A DNA stretch of 21,366 nucleotides from CAYLHS01 sp964496205 (GCA_964496205.1 CAZBXV010000039.1:1-21366), one strand, 5' to 3'. Numbered from the stretch's first letter, positions 1 to 7,088 are shown. Numbers and translations: made by a program. Notes: generated by a model from the sequence alone, not told the origin.

Positions 1-331
1 CGGCCGATCGCTCCGGTGTGATCGTCATCGCCGAAACCACCAGATCGCACGCTCCTGCCTGGGGCTGTAGCCAGATGCCGTCGAACGGCTGGATGGTGAC
101 CTCCAGCTTCAGCCCGAGGCCGTCGGCGATCTTGGAAATCAGGTCCATGTCGAACCCGGTCCAGTTCCCATTCGCGTCTTGGTACTCGAACGGCTCGTAG
201 GGCGCATCGGTGCAGACCGTGAGCGTGTCGGCCTTCACGAGCCCGTACTGTCCGCTCGAGGACTTGGCGCATGCAGTCACCACGAGCGCGAGGGCGACGG
301 TGATCAGCAACAGGGTCTTCATTCGTTTCAT
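1..331 (-). CDS. Amino-acid ABC transporter substrate-binding lipoprotein (family 3), N-terminal part only
   Basis: The gene starts at the ATG at 331-329 behind a strong AAGGAGG ribosome-binding site (335-344) and runs off the left edge of the window, leaving 110 residues. The protein opens with a lipoprotein signal (MKRMKTLLLI, then a hydrophobic stretch ending LVVTAC, with Cys about 21 as the lipidation site). The mature start has the typical family-3 solute-binding pattern: TVCTDAPYEPFEY, then GFDMDLISKIADGLGL, then CDLVVSAMTITPER. Such proteins capture polar amino acids outside the membrane and hand them to an ABC permease. The likely partners are the permease and ATPase at 2737-4303, but they lie on the other strand beyond dxs, so the pairing is inferred. 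Identity of the family is clear; the exact amino acid is not. Confidence 0.9.
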   Translation of the reverse strand, partial: MKRMKTLLLITVALALVVTACAKSSSGQYGLVKADTLTVCTDAPYEPFEYQDANGNWTGFDMDLISKIADGLGLKLEVTIQPFDGIWLQPQAGACDLVVSAMTITPERSA

Positions 332-417
332 GTATTTCCTCCTTCTCCGCACGGGCACGAGGGCACCGTGTGGGACGATGCTACGCGAGCCGCCTGCCCG
401 ATGCATGTGGTAATGGG

Positions 418-480
418 GTTTGGGTTGCGGGCTGTGAGATTCTGGGTCTTGGGCCGTTGTCGGTTGTCGGGAGGACCTAG
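418..480 (+). repeat. Degenerate heptamer array
   Basis: Read in steps of seven from 440, the sequence gives TTCTGGG, TCTTGGG, CCGTTGT, CGGTTGT, CGGGAGG. Upstream from 418 the same period can be followed with weaker matches. The T/G-rich heptamers with a central TGG or TTG resemble those in the other arrays of this window. Confidence 0.55.
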
Positions 481-489
481 CGCCAGGGT

Positions 490-548
490 TTCGCGGCAAT
501 TGTGCTCGTGTTCCTGCTGGAGACTGGCGACCGAGTCTGGTTGGTAGG
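490..548 (+). repeat. Leader plus heptamer array, copy 1
   Basis: Positions 490-520 are a leader (TTCGCGGC, then TTGTGCTCGTG, then TTCCTGCTGG) that also precedes arrays at 19894 (+) and 13583 (-). It runs into a degenerate 7-base-period stretch: GGAGACT (519-525), GGCGACC (526-532), GAGTCTG (533-539), GTTGGTA (540-546). Confidence 0.6.
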
Positions 549-616
549 TGGTGCCTTCTCCGGCATCGAGCATCAACGTGAAGCCACCCTCTCTTGGGCT
601 GCGAGGACCCCCCCGT

Positions 617-678
617 CCCTTCGGAACACCTCTCCCAACACTCGGCTCTGCGGTCTCGCTGAGGGAGGGAACCGCTCA
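617..678 (+). repeat. Dispersed intergenic module, copy A
   Basis: This stretch aligns over its whole length with 19795-19858. Shared blocks, in the same order and spacing, are CCCTTCGG, CTC, CCAAC, CTC.GC, CTG.GG, CGCTG, AGG, AGGG and GCTCA. Both copies lie in non-coding DNA, in the same orientation, some 60-80 bases before a leader and heptamer array. Confidence 0.6.
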
Positions 679-734
679 GCTCGCATGGCTTCGCCGTGGG
701 AGGGAACGGCTCAGAGCCCTGCGGCTTCACCGGA
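661..734 (+). repeat. Imperfect tandem duplication of about 36 bases
   Basis: Two adjacent units share GGGAGGGAAC, GGCTCAG/CGCTCAG and GGCTTC.CCG at the same offsets. The first unit begins at 661 and the second at about 697. A separate exact 12-base word, CTGCGGTCTCGC, occurs at 648-659 and again at 744-755, so the region seems built by repeated local duplication. Confidence 0.5.
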
Positions 735-741
735 ACGACCG

Positions 742-759
742 CCCTGCGGTCTCGCAGGG
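742..759. repeat. Perfect 7-bp inverted repeat (hairpin)
   Basis: CCCTGCG (742-748) and CGCAGGG (753-759) are exact reverse complements around the four-base loop GTCT. No T-run follows, so a terminator role is doubtful. It sits immediately before the leader of the next heptamer array and may be part of the composite repeat. Confidence 0.5.
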
Positions 760-760
760 T

Positions 761-798
761 TGGCCGCGTCTCACTGGAGACTGGAGACTGGAGACTGG
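761..798 (+). repeat. Leader plus heptamer array just upstream of dxs
   Basis: The short leader core TGGCCGCGTC (761-770) is followed by TCACTGG (771-777) and three exact copies of AGACTGG (778-784, 785-791, 792-798). This is the cleanest tandem heptamer array in the window. It ends 38 bases before the dxs start codon, so copy-number change would alter the dxs leader. Confidence 0.75.
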
Positions 799-836
799 CA
801 CCCACTAACCTGATCTCGTCCCGTCTTGGTGGCACT

Positions 837-2678
837 ATGACACTTCTTGAACAGATCCACGACCCGCGCGACCTTCGTGCGCTCAGCTATGTGCAGCTCT
901 CCGATCTCAGTGAGGAGATTCGCGCCTATCTGATCGATCAGATATCCAACACTGGCGGTCACCTGTCACCGAACCTGGGTGTCGTCGAGTTGACACTGGC
1001 CATCCACCGCAGATTCGATTCCCCGAGGGACCGGATCATCTTCGACGTGGGACATCAGGCGTACGTTCACAAGTTGATCACTGGGCGGCAAGACTTCGAG
1101 TCTCTGCGCAAGTTTGGGGGGTTGTCCGGGTATCCGAACCGTGCCGAGAGCGAGCACGACTGGGTCGAGAACAGCCATGCGTCAACGGCTCTCAGCTACG
1201 CCCTCGGCAACGCGCTGGCCGTAGCTCGGCGTGGCGATGAGAACTACACGGTCGCCGTCATCGGGGACGGAGCGCTGACTGGTGGCATGGCCTACGAGGC
1301 GCTCAACCACATTGCTGTGCTCAGACCATCGAGACTGGTGATCGTGGTCAACGACAACGGACGGTCCTACGCGCCAACCGTCGGGGGCATCGCTGCGCTT
1401 GCTCATATCCGATTCGATCCTCGATACGAGTGGGCGAAGAAGACACTCGGCAAGATGCTCAGAGGCATCCCAGGAGTCGGAGAAAGCGCAGACGAGGCCG
1501 CGCGGCGGCTCAAGGAGAGCGTCAAGCAGTTGGTTGAACCGGCGACCGTGTTCGATGCGATGGGACTGAAGTACTCGGGGATCATCGATGGTCACGACGT
1601 CAAGGCGATCGAGGAAGCCCTCGACCGTGCCCGAGCCTACGACGAGCCCACCGTGGTGCATCTCATCACGGAAAAGGGCAAAGGCTACGAACCGGCGATA
1701 CGAGACTACGTCGACAAGCTCCATGGGGTGGGTTCATTCCACGTCCCGACCGGCCTGCCCAAGAACTCCGAACTGAAGCTCACCGATGTTGCGGGTGCGG
1801 CCGTTCTCCACGCCGCCCGAGAGAGGGACGATCTGATAGGGATCTCCGCGGCGATGATCTCCAGCACCCCGCTGGCACAGATGGCAGACGAATTCCCGGA
1901 ACGGGTCATTGACACGGGGATAGCGGAGCAACACGCGGTTGCGCTCGGTGCCGGCCTGGCGATGTCCGGACTGAGGCCGATCGTGGCCGTGTACTCGAGT
2001 TTCCTCCAGCGTGCCTTCGACCAGGTGATGATGGACGTTGCCTTGCACGACCTGCCTGTCGTGTTTCTCGTCGACAGGGCAGGCGTCACGGGACCCGACG
2101 GTGCTTCCCATCACGGTGCGTTCGATCTGTCGTATCTGCGTCTGATTCCCAATATGGTGATCGGTGCGCCCTCCGATGCGGTCGAGTTGTGCGCGATGGT
2201 TCGGACCGCCGTCGACACCGAAGGGCCGATAGCTATCCGCTTCCCGAAGGAGCCTGCCGCGTCTCTTCCTGGTCTGCCTGTCGAACCGTTGCAGGTGGGG
2301 GTGTGGGAGGAACTCCGGCCTGGCAGCGACGGGGTCGTGTTCGCCGTCGGCAGAATGGTCGAGCCCGCCATGAAGGCCGCGATCATCCTCGAACAGCGGG
2401 GGCTCTCTGTTGGTGTTGTCAACGCCCGGTGGGTGAAACCGATGGATCCGCGGATGCATCAGTGGGCCGCGGATGTGCCTCATGTCATCACGATCGAGGA
2501 CAACGTCCTCGCGGGAGGGTTTGGCGAAGGCGTGATGGATGAGCTGGGCGGGGAGAAGGTCCACGCGATCGGCCTTCCCGACAGATTCCTCCCGTTTGGT
2601 TCTGCGTCAGATGTCCTCGCGTCGGTTGGTCTGGACACGGATTCACTCGTCGAACGGATCGCCGGCGTCATCGGCTGA
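837..2678 (+). CDS. dxs: 1-deoxy-D-xylulose-5-phosphate synthase
   Basis: Dxs condenses pyruvate with glyceraldehyde 3-phosphate, using thiamine diphosphate, in the first step of the methylerythritol phosphate route to isoprenoids. The 613-residue protein has the family's normal length. Visible motifs are SPNLG after H42, DVGHQAY (H73), the diphosphate/Mg site GDGALTGG near 143-150, with NDNGRSYAP at 172-180, the catalytic Glu in GIAEQHAVA (E364), and DRAGVTGPDGASHHGAFD around 413-430. NDNGRSYAP is the actinobacterial form of this motif. I chose the ATG at 837 because it gives the canonical N-terminus; the open frame extends further upstream only through repeat DNA. The ribosome-binding site is weak. 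The stop at 2676-2678 abuts the permease reading frame. It stands between a transporter's binding-protein gene and its permease/ATPase genes, an unexpected location. Confidence 0.96.
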   Translation: MTLLEQIHDPRDLRALSYVQLSDLSEEIRAYLIDQISNTGGHLSPNLGVVELTLAIHRRFDSPRDRIIFDVGHQAYVHKLITGRQDFESLRKFGGLSGYPNRAESEHDWVENSHASTALSYALGNALAVARRGDENYTVAVIGDGALTGGMAYEALNHIAVLRPSRLVIVVNDNGRSYAPTVGGIAALAHIRFDPRYEWAKKTLGKMLRGIPGVGESADEAARRLKESVKQLVEPATVFDAMGLKYSGIIDGHDVKAIEEALDRARAYDEPTVVHLITEKGKGYEPAIRDYVDKLHGVGSFHVPTGLPKNSELKLTDVAGAAVLHAARERDDLIGISAAMISSTPLAQMADEFPERVIDTGIAEQHAVALGAGLAMSGLRPIVAVYSSFLQRAFDQVMMDVALHDLPVVFLVDRAGVTGPDGASHHGAFDLSYLRLIPNMVIGAPSDAVELCAMVRTAVDTEGPIAIRFPKEPAASLPGLPVEPLQVGVWEELRPGSDGVVFAVGRMVEPAMKAAIILEQRGLSVGVVNARWVKPMDPRMHQWAADVPHVITIEDNVLAGGFGEGVMDELGGEKVHAIGLPDRFLPFGSASDVLASVGLDTDSLVERIAGVIG

Positions 2679-2736
2679 TCTGGCGGCGAATCTCCGATAC
2701 CAGTTGAAGTGGGCAATCGCCGACGGCCCCCTGGCG

Positions 2737-3552
2737 ATGCTGCCGAGGTTCCTCCTGCTGGCACTCGCCGTGTTTGGCCTCGTCGCTTCGACATTCGGTG
2801 GGACGGCTCGCGGACGAAACGGGCTCGTGGGTGCCTGGGTGGTGACCGACCTACTCATCTCGTATTTCATGGCGGTCGCTATGGCGGGCACCGGAATTCC
2901 GGTGCACGGCGACTTCGTCGGTGGCCTGAACCTGACGTTCCTGCTGGCGATTGCCGGAATAGCGCTGGCGTTCCCCATTGGCGTGACCCTCGCGCTCGGC
3001 CGGACATCCAAGATGCCGATCTTTCGGCTGCTGTCCACCGGGTACATCGAGATCATCCGGGGTGTCCCGATGATCACCATGCTCTTCTTCGGGGTCCTGG
3101 TCATCAAGCGATTCCTGCCCAAGGACGTAGACCTGGACAACGTCGTTGCCGTCATCATCGCTATCGGCATGTTTGCCGGCGCCTACCTTGCGGAAAACGT
3201 CCGGGGCGGGCTCCAGTCGATCCCGAACGGCCAGAAGGAAGCGGCCCAGGCACTCGGTCTCACGACGGTCCAGACGACGGTGTTCATCACGCTCCCCCAG
3301 GCGCTCAGGGCAGTGATCCCGGCGATCGTCGGGCAAGTCATCACGATGTTCAAGGACACGTCGCTGGTTTCGATCGTCGGCCTGTCGGAATTTCTGAAGA
3401 TCGCTCAGCGAGTCGTCCCCAATCAAACCGGATCGTTGGGGAGCCAGCAGGAGAGCCTGCTGTTCGCTGTGGCGGTGTACTGGGTGTTCTCGTTCGGGAC
3501 GAGCCGGGCGAGCATGCGGCTTGAGAAGAAGTTGGGAGTTGGCGAACGGTGA
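2737..3552 (+). CDS. Amino-acid ABC transporter permease (AapM-like), start uncertain, N-terminus probably shortened
   Basis: This is an integral membrane protein of the polar amino-acid uptake class. It shows about seven hydrophobic segments and the EAA loop that docks the ATPase (EAAQALGLTT, then LPQAL, then GQVITMFKDTSLVSIVG). The closest family by eye is AapM, from GGLNLTFLLA onward through ALGRTSKMPIFRLL and IEIIRGVPMITMLFF. AapM proteins usually carry a longer N-terminal part with extra membrane segments. Here the same frame runs back through the dxs end as a shadow, and no start has a good ribosome-binding site. ATG 2737 gives 271 residues; TTG 2704 or ATG 2611 (overlapping dxs) are alternatives. 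Coupled translation from dxs is possible. The last codons (ending LGVGER) lie inside a heptamer repeat. The ATPase follows after 13 bases. Confidence 0.85.
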   Translation: MLPRFLLLALAVFGLVASTFGGTARGRNGLVGAWVVTDLLISYFMAVAMAGTGIPVHGDFVGGLNLTFLLAIAGIALAFPIGVTLALGRTSKMPIFRLLSTGYIEIIRGVPMITMLFFGVLVIKRFLPKDVDLDNVVAVIIAIGMFAGAYLAENVRGGLQSIPNGQKEAAQALGLTTVQTTVFITLPQALRAVIPAIVGQVITMFKDTSLVSIVGLSEFLKIAQRVVPNQTGSLGSQQESLLFAVAVYWVFSFGTSRASMRLEKKLGVGER

Positions 3553-3565
3553 GTGGAGGGTGGAG
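3531..3565 (+). repeat. Heptamer array spanning the permease stop and the ATPase ribosome-binding site
   Basis: Five consecutive 7-base units, GTTGGGA, GTTGGCG, AACGGTG, AGTGGAG and GGTGGAG, end exactly at the base before the ATPase ATG (3566). They contain the last permease codons, its TGA (3550-3552) and the Shine-Dalgarno sequence (GTGGAGGG, 3553-3560). The pattern matches the intergenic arrays in period and in the GTGG/TTGG core, so the repeat seems to have invaded an operon junction. Confidence 0.55.
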
Positions 3566-4303
3566 ATGAGTCAGCGAGACATGATCGTCGTCGAGGACCT
3601 GAACAAGTGGTACGGCGACTTCCACGTGCTGCGCGGCATCACGACCACGATCAAAGAACAGGAAGTCGTCGTGGTGATCGGCCCGTCCGGGTCCGGGAAG
3701 TCCACGTTCATCAGGTGCATCAACCACCTGGAGACACACCAAGCCGGCACGATCATGGTGGACGGGGTCGAGTTGACCAATGACCTGCGGAACATCGAGA
3801 AGATTCGATCCGAGACCGGCATGGTGTTCCAGCAGTTCAACCTGTTCCCTCACCTGACGGTGATCGACAACCTCACGCTGGCCCAGATCTGGGTGAGGAA
3901 GCGCACGAGGACCGAAGCCGAGGCCACGGCGACGCGTCTCCTCGAGCGTGTTGGCATTCCGGAGCAGGCCGAGAAGTACCCTGGGCAGCTCTCGGGGGGT
4001 CAGCAGCAGCGAGTTGCCATCGCACGGGCGCTCGCCATGGATCCCAAGATCATGTTGTTCGACGAGCCGACGTCGGCGCTCGACCCGGAGATGATCAAGG
4101 AAGTTCTCGATGTGATGAAGGAACTCGCCCGCTCCGGTATGACGATGATCGTGGTCACCCACGAGATGGGGTTCGCCAAGGAAGTTGCCGACAGGGTGAT
4201 GTTCTTCGACTACGGCCAGATCGTCGAAGAGGGCACACCCGAGCACTTCTTCGAGGCCCCTGAACACGACCGCACGAAGCTGTTCCTGAGCCAGATCTTG
4301 TAG
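3566..4303 (+). CDS. Amino-acid ABC transporter ATP-binding protein
   Basis: The 245-residue cytoplasmic ATPase powers the adjacent permease. All family motifs are intact: Walker A GPSGSGKS (39-46), Q-loop Q89 in VFQQFNLFPH, signature LSGGQQQR (142-149), Walker B IMLFDEPTSALD (162-173) and switch His199 in VVTHEMGFA. The FNLFPHLTV and THEMGFAKEVADRV patterns are those of the GlnQ/AapP polar amino-acid subfamily. I chose the ATG at 3566 because a good ribosome-binding site (GTGGAGGG) lies five bases before it and the protein then begins close to the nucleotide-binding fold. The open frame extends 15 codons upstream, inside the permease gene. It forms an operon with the permease. Substrate cannot be told from the sequence. 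Confidence 0.95.
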   Translation: MSQRDMIVVEDLNKWYGDFHVLRGITTTIKEQEVVVVIGPSGSGKSTFIRCINHLETHQAGTIMVDGVELTNDLRNIEKIRSETGMVFQQFNLFPHLTVIDNLTLAQIWVRKRTRTEAEATATRLLERVGIPEQAEKYPGQLSGGQQQRVAIARALAMDPKIMLFDEPTSALDPEMIKEVLDVMKELARSGMTMIVVTHEMGFAKEVADRVMFFDYGQIVEEGTPEHFFEAPEHDRTKLFLSQIL

Positions 4304-4399
4304 CCGCCGGACGACTACAAGATCTGGTACTCGGAGGTCCACAGGATTCCCGCGACGGTCTGCCTGCCTGCTCTCCGCCATCCACTCCGACCCGAGGCG

Positions 4400-4421
4400 C
4401 TTCTTAGCTCCTTCTTAACCC
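4400..4421 (+). promoter_or_regulatory. 11-base direct repeat, possible OmpR-family operator
   Basis: CTTCTTAGCTC (4400-4410) is directly followed by CTTCTTAACCC (4411-4421), matching at eight of eleven positions. Direct repeats with an 11-base step are the usual layout of sites for OmpR/PhoB-type response regulators, which bind head to tail. It lies about 60 bases upstream of the heme-motif protein gene. The regulator is unknown. Confidence 0.4.
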
Positions 4422-4482
4422 CTCGCTGGGGACGCGACAACGTTCCATTTGAGAGGGTGGTGCCCGAAGAGAAGGAGGAATG

Positions 4483-5217
4483 ATGAAGAGACTCCTGGCT
4501 GCTGCCACCCTGATCGTGGCGGCCATCGGTGTGATACTGGTCGTCGGCAACGACAGGGCGGCCGCGACGAGTTCCATCATGAGCTCGTTCGTGAGTAGGT
4601 ACAGTCCGTCTTCCAAGCTGGCCTCGTGCACGACGTGTCACAACGGGACCCCGTCGATAAGCACCCTCAATCCATACGGTCGAGCTCTCATGAACGCAGG
4701 CGTGAGCTTTGCGGCGATTGAGAGCGTCGACTCGGACGGCGATGGGGTGTCGAATCTGGCTGAGATCCAGGCAGGTACTTTCCCCGGTGACGCGTCGGAC
4801 AAGCCCGCAACGACGACCACGACGGCGTCCACAACGACCACGACTGCGTCCACAACGACCACGACGGCGTCCACAACGACCACGACTGCGTCCACAACGA
4901 CCACGACGAGTCCCGCTGCGGCAGGACAGGACGCCGGAGGCACGGCGTTCTCCGCCGGTGATGCAGGCACCGTCTGGTTGCTCGTGCAAGACGGTCGACT
5001 GATCGTGACGAGGGTTGAGACGACCTGGGCCTACACACAGAAGTCTGAGGATGGCGAGGTAGAGATCGTGTTCCGGTCCGAAGACCGTGAGGTCGAACTC
5101 GAAGCTGAACTCGAGGATGGGACCATCAAGGTCAAGGTGGAGGGCGAGAACGGTGACTGCGATGAGAGTGATCATCGCGACGACCGAGACGGAGAACACC
5201 GCGGCGACGACAACTGA
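4483..5217 (+). CDS. Exported single-heme-motif (CxxCH) protein with calcium-type loop and Thr-rich linker
   Basis: I do not recognise a named gene. The 244-residue product has a signal peptide (residues 1 to about 28), a CTTCH heme-attachment motif (C49, C52, H53), NPYGRAL at 63-69, and a DSDGDGVSN loop (83-91) of the calcium-binding thrombospondin-3/EF type followed by LAEIQAGTFPGD. This order, CxxCH then NPYG then DSDGDG, is common in small periplasmic cytochrome-like proteins. A linker of TTTTTAS repeats (about 109-142) leads to a globular part (150-205) and a very acidic, His-containing tail. ATG 4483 is preferred over ATG 4480, because AAGGAGG (4472-4478) is then four bases away rather than one. 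A strong palindrome follows the stop. A role in extracytoplasmic electron transfer or sensing is inferred only. Confidence 0.8.
   Translation: MKRLLAAATLIVAAIGVILVVGNDRAAATSSIMSSFVSRYSPSSKLASCTTCHNGTPSISTLNPYGRALMNAGVSFAAIESVDSDGDGVSNLAEIQAGTFPGDASDKPATTTTTASTTTTTASTTTTTASTTTTTASTTTTTSPAAAGQDAGGTAFSAGDAGTVWLLVQDGRLIVTRVETTWAYTQKSEDGEVEIVFRSEDREVELEAELEDGTIKVKVEGENGDCDESDHRDDRDGEHRGDDN
4813..4908 (+). repeat. 21-base coding tandem repeat with a 42-base higher-order period
   Basis: Four full 21-base units (from 4813, 4834, 4855, 4876) and a partial fifth encode the Thr/Ala/Ser linker. Units one and three carry GACGGCG where units two and four carry GACTGCG. The array therefore repeats exactly every 42 bases, pointing to a recent duplication of a two-unit block. 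Confidence 0.85.
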
Positions 5218-5229
5218 GAGAAGGGGCAC

Positions 5230-5259
5230 GGTGGTGCCGGCTTCGAAGCCGGCACCACC
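5230..5259. terminator. Perfect 30-base palindrome, likely bidirectional terminator
   Basis: GGTGGTGCCGGC (5230-5241) and its exact reverse complement (5248-5259) flank TTCGAA, which is itself self-complementary. It starts 13 bases after the heme-motif gene stop and lies between convergent genes. CGTTCTTCT follows on the plus strand, a weak T-rich tail. Confidence 0.75.
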
Positions 5260-5331
5260 TCGTTCTTCTGGCGTCGGCTTCCGCGTGCGAGCGCCAGAGT
5301 TGTCTTGGGCGACGCTGGGCCGACTGACGGT

Positions 5332-5850
5332 CTATGACTGATTAGTCCCCGTCATGCCTTCCGCCACGGCTCTCGCCTCATCGACGTCGACCGGTGGATA
5401 GAAGATGACGCTGTATTCGTCGCACGTGTCGGGACCCTCGAACCACGCAGCACCCCAGTAGTCGTTGGGAAGCGGTCCGAACGCGGCATCGACGCCCCTG
5501 ATCGTGATGTGTTCAGGTGTGGAGACCCATTGTTCCGGAGGAAGCGCACCCCGGATGATGACCATGACCGGCGCTTCCTCGGGGTCGGACCAGATGTGGA
5601 TCGTTGTGCCCGGGATGGTCGTGAACTGATCGAGTGGGATCGCGCTGCTAGCCGGCGCGGTGGGATCAACTCGGGCCGGGAGGACGGTCGGCAGGAACGT
5701 CGGAGGATTGCACGCGTCGACGAGGTCGACCGTTGTCGTGGTTGTGGAGGTGGTGTCGGTCGTCGTCGGAGTGGCCGACGTTGTCGAGGGGAGTGCGTTC
5801 GACGAGCACGCGGCCGCAAGGAGGCATATCGCCAGGATCCCTCGTTTCAC
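5332..5850 (-). CDS. Hypothetical lipoprotein with Thr-rich linker
   Basis: I do not recognise this 172-residue protein. It begins with a GTG (5850-5848) encoding MKRGILAICLLAAAC, a clear lipoprotein signal with the lipidated Cys at 15. A low-complexity Ser/Thr segment (about 18-41, including TSTTTTTVDL) follows, the usual spacer of surface lipoproteins in this organism. The remaining 130 residues look globular, with VMVIIRGALPPEQWV, NDYWGAAWFEGPDTCDEYSVIFYPPV and a last helix. Two Cys (in DACNPP and DTCDEY) could pair. The gene converges on the heme-motif gene and is divergent from the M20 hydrolase with 62 bases between. The ribosome-binding site is weak. A shorter protein from a later start would lose the signal peptide, so I keep the GTG. 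Confidence 0.75.
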   Translation of the reverse strand: MKRGILAICLLAAACSSNALPSTTSATPTTTDTTSTTTTTVDLVDACNPPTFLPTVLPARVDPTAPASSAIPLDQFTTIPGTTIHIWSDPEEAPVMVIIRGALPPEQWVSTPEHITIRGVDAAFGPLPNDYWGAAWFEGPDTCDEYSVIFYPPVDVDEARAVAEGMTGTNQS

Positions 5851-5912
5851 CCGGGCAGCGTAGCCGGGTGCTGTCCTGCGGGTGGTAGCGTCGGAACGAC
5901 TGGAGGTATCAC

Positions 5913-7055
5913 GTGGATTTCAAACAGCGGGCCGAGCAGCACTTCTCCGAGGTCGAGAAAGATCTCATCGACATCAGTCACTGGATGTATGAACATCCGG
6001 AGATCGCGTTCCAGGAGTTTGAGACGTCGGCGAAACTCGCCGCCTACCTCTCCGATCAGGGGTTCGATGTCGAATACCCCGCCTACGGGATCGACACGGC
6101 GTTCGTGGCCAAGACCGGATCGTCGGGACCCGAGGTGGTGATCTGCGCCGAGTACGACGCACTTCCAGGAGTCGGTCACGCATGCGGGCACGACATCATT
6201 GCGACCTCCGGACTTGGTGCAGGCCTCGCGCTTGCTCCACTCACCGATGAGCTCGGCATCCGAGTGACGGTGCTCGGCACACCCGCCGAAGAGATGAAGG
6301 GCGGCAAGGTCGATCTGATCAACGAAGGAGCGTTCAAAGGTGCGGCGGCGTCGATGATGGTCCATCCAAGCCCCGATGACGTCCTCGATCCGATCGTCCT
6401 CGCGGTGCGACACCTGGATCTCGAGTTCCACGGAAAGGACTCGCACGCCGCGGGCGCCCCCGAGAGGGGAATCAACGCGCTGGATGCCTTCGTGCAGGCG
6501 TACGTGAACGTGTCCACACTCCGCCAGCAGACCCTCCCATCGGACAGGATCCACGGGATCATCACGCATGGAGGCGACGCCCCCAACATCATCCCGAGCT
6601 ATACGCGATCCTCGTGGTACATCAGATCGCAGACCAAGGAACGGCTTGCGGTGTTGTCGGACAAGGTGCTCGCGTGCTTTGAGGCCGCTGCGCTGGCTAC
6701 GGGCTGCACGTGGGAAACAAGTGAGAACAGCCACCCGTACGAAGACCTCATCAGCAACCCGGTGATGGCCGACCTGTTCTCGAAGAACGCGTCGGCCTTG
6801 GGTCGGACCATGGCGGCGGGGGCCGATATGCCGACCGGCGGCTCCACCGACATGGGCAATGTGAGCCACGTCGTGCCGGCGATTCATCCGTTCATGGCCA
6901 TCGACGCAGGCGATGCGGTGAATCATCAGCCCGAGTTCGCTGCTGCGACCATCACACCCAGCGGTGACAAGACCATCCGCGACGGAGCGCTGGCGATGGC
7001 CTGGACCGTCATTGATCTGGCCGAAGGGAATCGCTGGGACGAACTGAAGGGGTGA
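5913..7055 (+). CDS. M20-family amidohydrolase/metallopeptidase (PM20D2/AbgB-like)
   Basis: The 380-residue cytoplasmic enzyme belongs to the M20 di-metal hydrolases that split amide bonds of N-acyl amino acids, p-aminobenzoyl-glutamate or small peptides. Visible metal and catalytic residues are AEYDALPGVGHACGHD (79-94, with H89, C91, H93), the Glu pair in GTPAEE (E126/E127), and MMVHPSP (H151). A second conserved block, HGKDSHAAGAPERG, belongs to the dimerisation lid, and DAVNHQPEF near the C-terminus supplies the late His. The start is a GTG with GGAGGT five bases upstream. The gene stands alone: the lipoprotein upstream is divergent and the SPFH gene downstream is convergent. The pattern suits PM20D2 or p-aminobenzoyl-glutamate hydrolase-like proteins, but the substrate cannot be read from the sequence. 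Confidence 0.9.
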   Translation: MDFKQRAEQHFSEVEKDLIDISHWMYEHPEIAFQEFETSAKLAAYLSDQGFDVEYPAYGIDTAFVAKTGSSGPEVVICAEYDALPGVGHACGHDIIATSGLGAGLALAPLTDELGIRVTVLGTPAEEMKGGKVDLINEGAFKGAAASMMVHPSPDDVLDPIVLAVRHLDLEFHGKDSHAAGAPERGINALDAFVQAYVNVSTLRQQTLPSDRIHGIITHGGDAPNIIPSYTRSSWYIRSQTKERLAVLSDKVLACFEAAALATGCTWETSENSHPYEDLISNPVMADLFSKNASALGRTMAAGADMPTGGSTDMGNVSHVVPAIHPFMAIDAGDAVNHQPEFAAATITPSGDKTIRDGALAMAWTVIDLAEGNRWDELKG

Positions 7056-7088
7056 CGGGCGAGGCCCGCCACCCCTGGGTGGTGTTTT
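7056..7088 (+). terminator. Rho-independent terminator after the M20 hydrolase gene
   Basis: A small stem CGGGC-GAG-GCCCG (7056-7068) is followed at once by CCACCC-CT-GGGTGG (7069-7082) and the T-rich tail TGTTTT. It lies in the 37-base gap between convergent genes and could stop transcription from the left. Confidence 0.6.

Larger units (their letters stand above)
332..836. other. 505-base non-coding gap packed with repeats
   Basis: This gap separates the divergent binding-protein gene from dxs. I see no convincing gene in it: the open frames present have no recognisable protein and run through repeats. It holds several repeat units listed separately: 7-base-period arrays at 418-480, 521-548 and 771-798, two leader copies, a module shared with 19795-19858, an imperfect tandem duplication of about 36 bases at 661-734, and a hairpin at 742-759. 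Promoters for both flanking genes must lie here, but I could not single out convincing -35/-10 pairs. Confidence 0.7.

Noticed and set aside
179..813. Several plus-strand open frames in the gap upstream of dxs
   Set aside because: They read through repeats and through the opposite strand of the binding-protein gene, have no recognisable domains, and their starts lack ribosome-binding sites.
1734..2564. Minus-strand open frame of 276 codons opposite dxs
   Set aside because: Shadow of dxs, rich in Arg, His and Pro, with no family pattern.
3350..4381. Long minus-strand open frame of 343 codons opposite the permease and ATPase genes
   Set aside because: It is an Arg/His/Asp-rich shadow of genes with complete family motifs on the plus strand, typical of high-GC DNA.
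5847..6926. Minus-strand open frame of 359 codons opposite the M20 hydrolase gene
   Set aside because: The plus-strand frame has an intact M20 active site and a good ribosome-binding site; the minus-strand protein has no recognisable domain.
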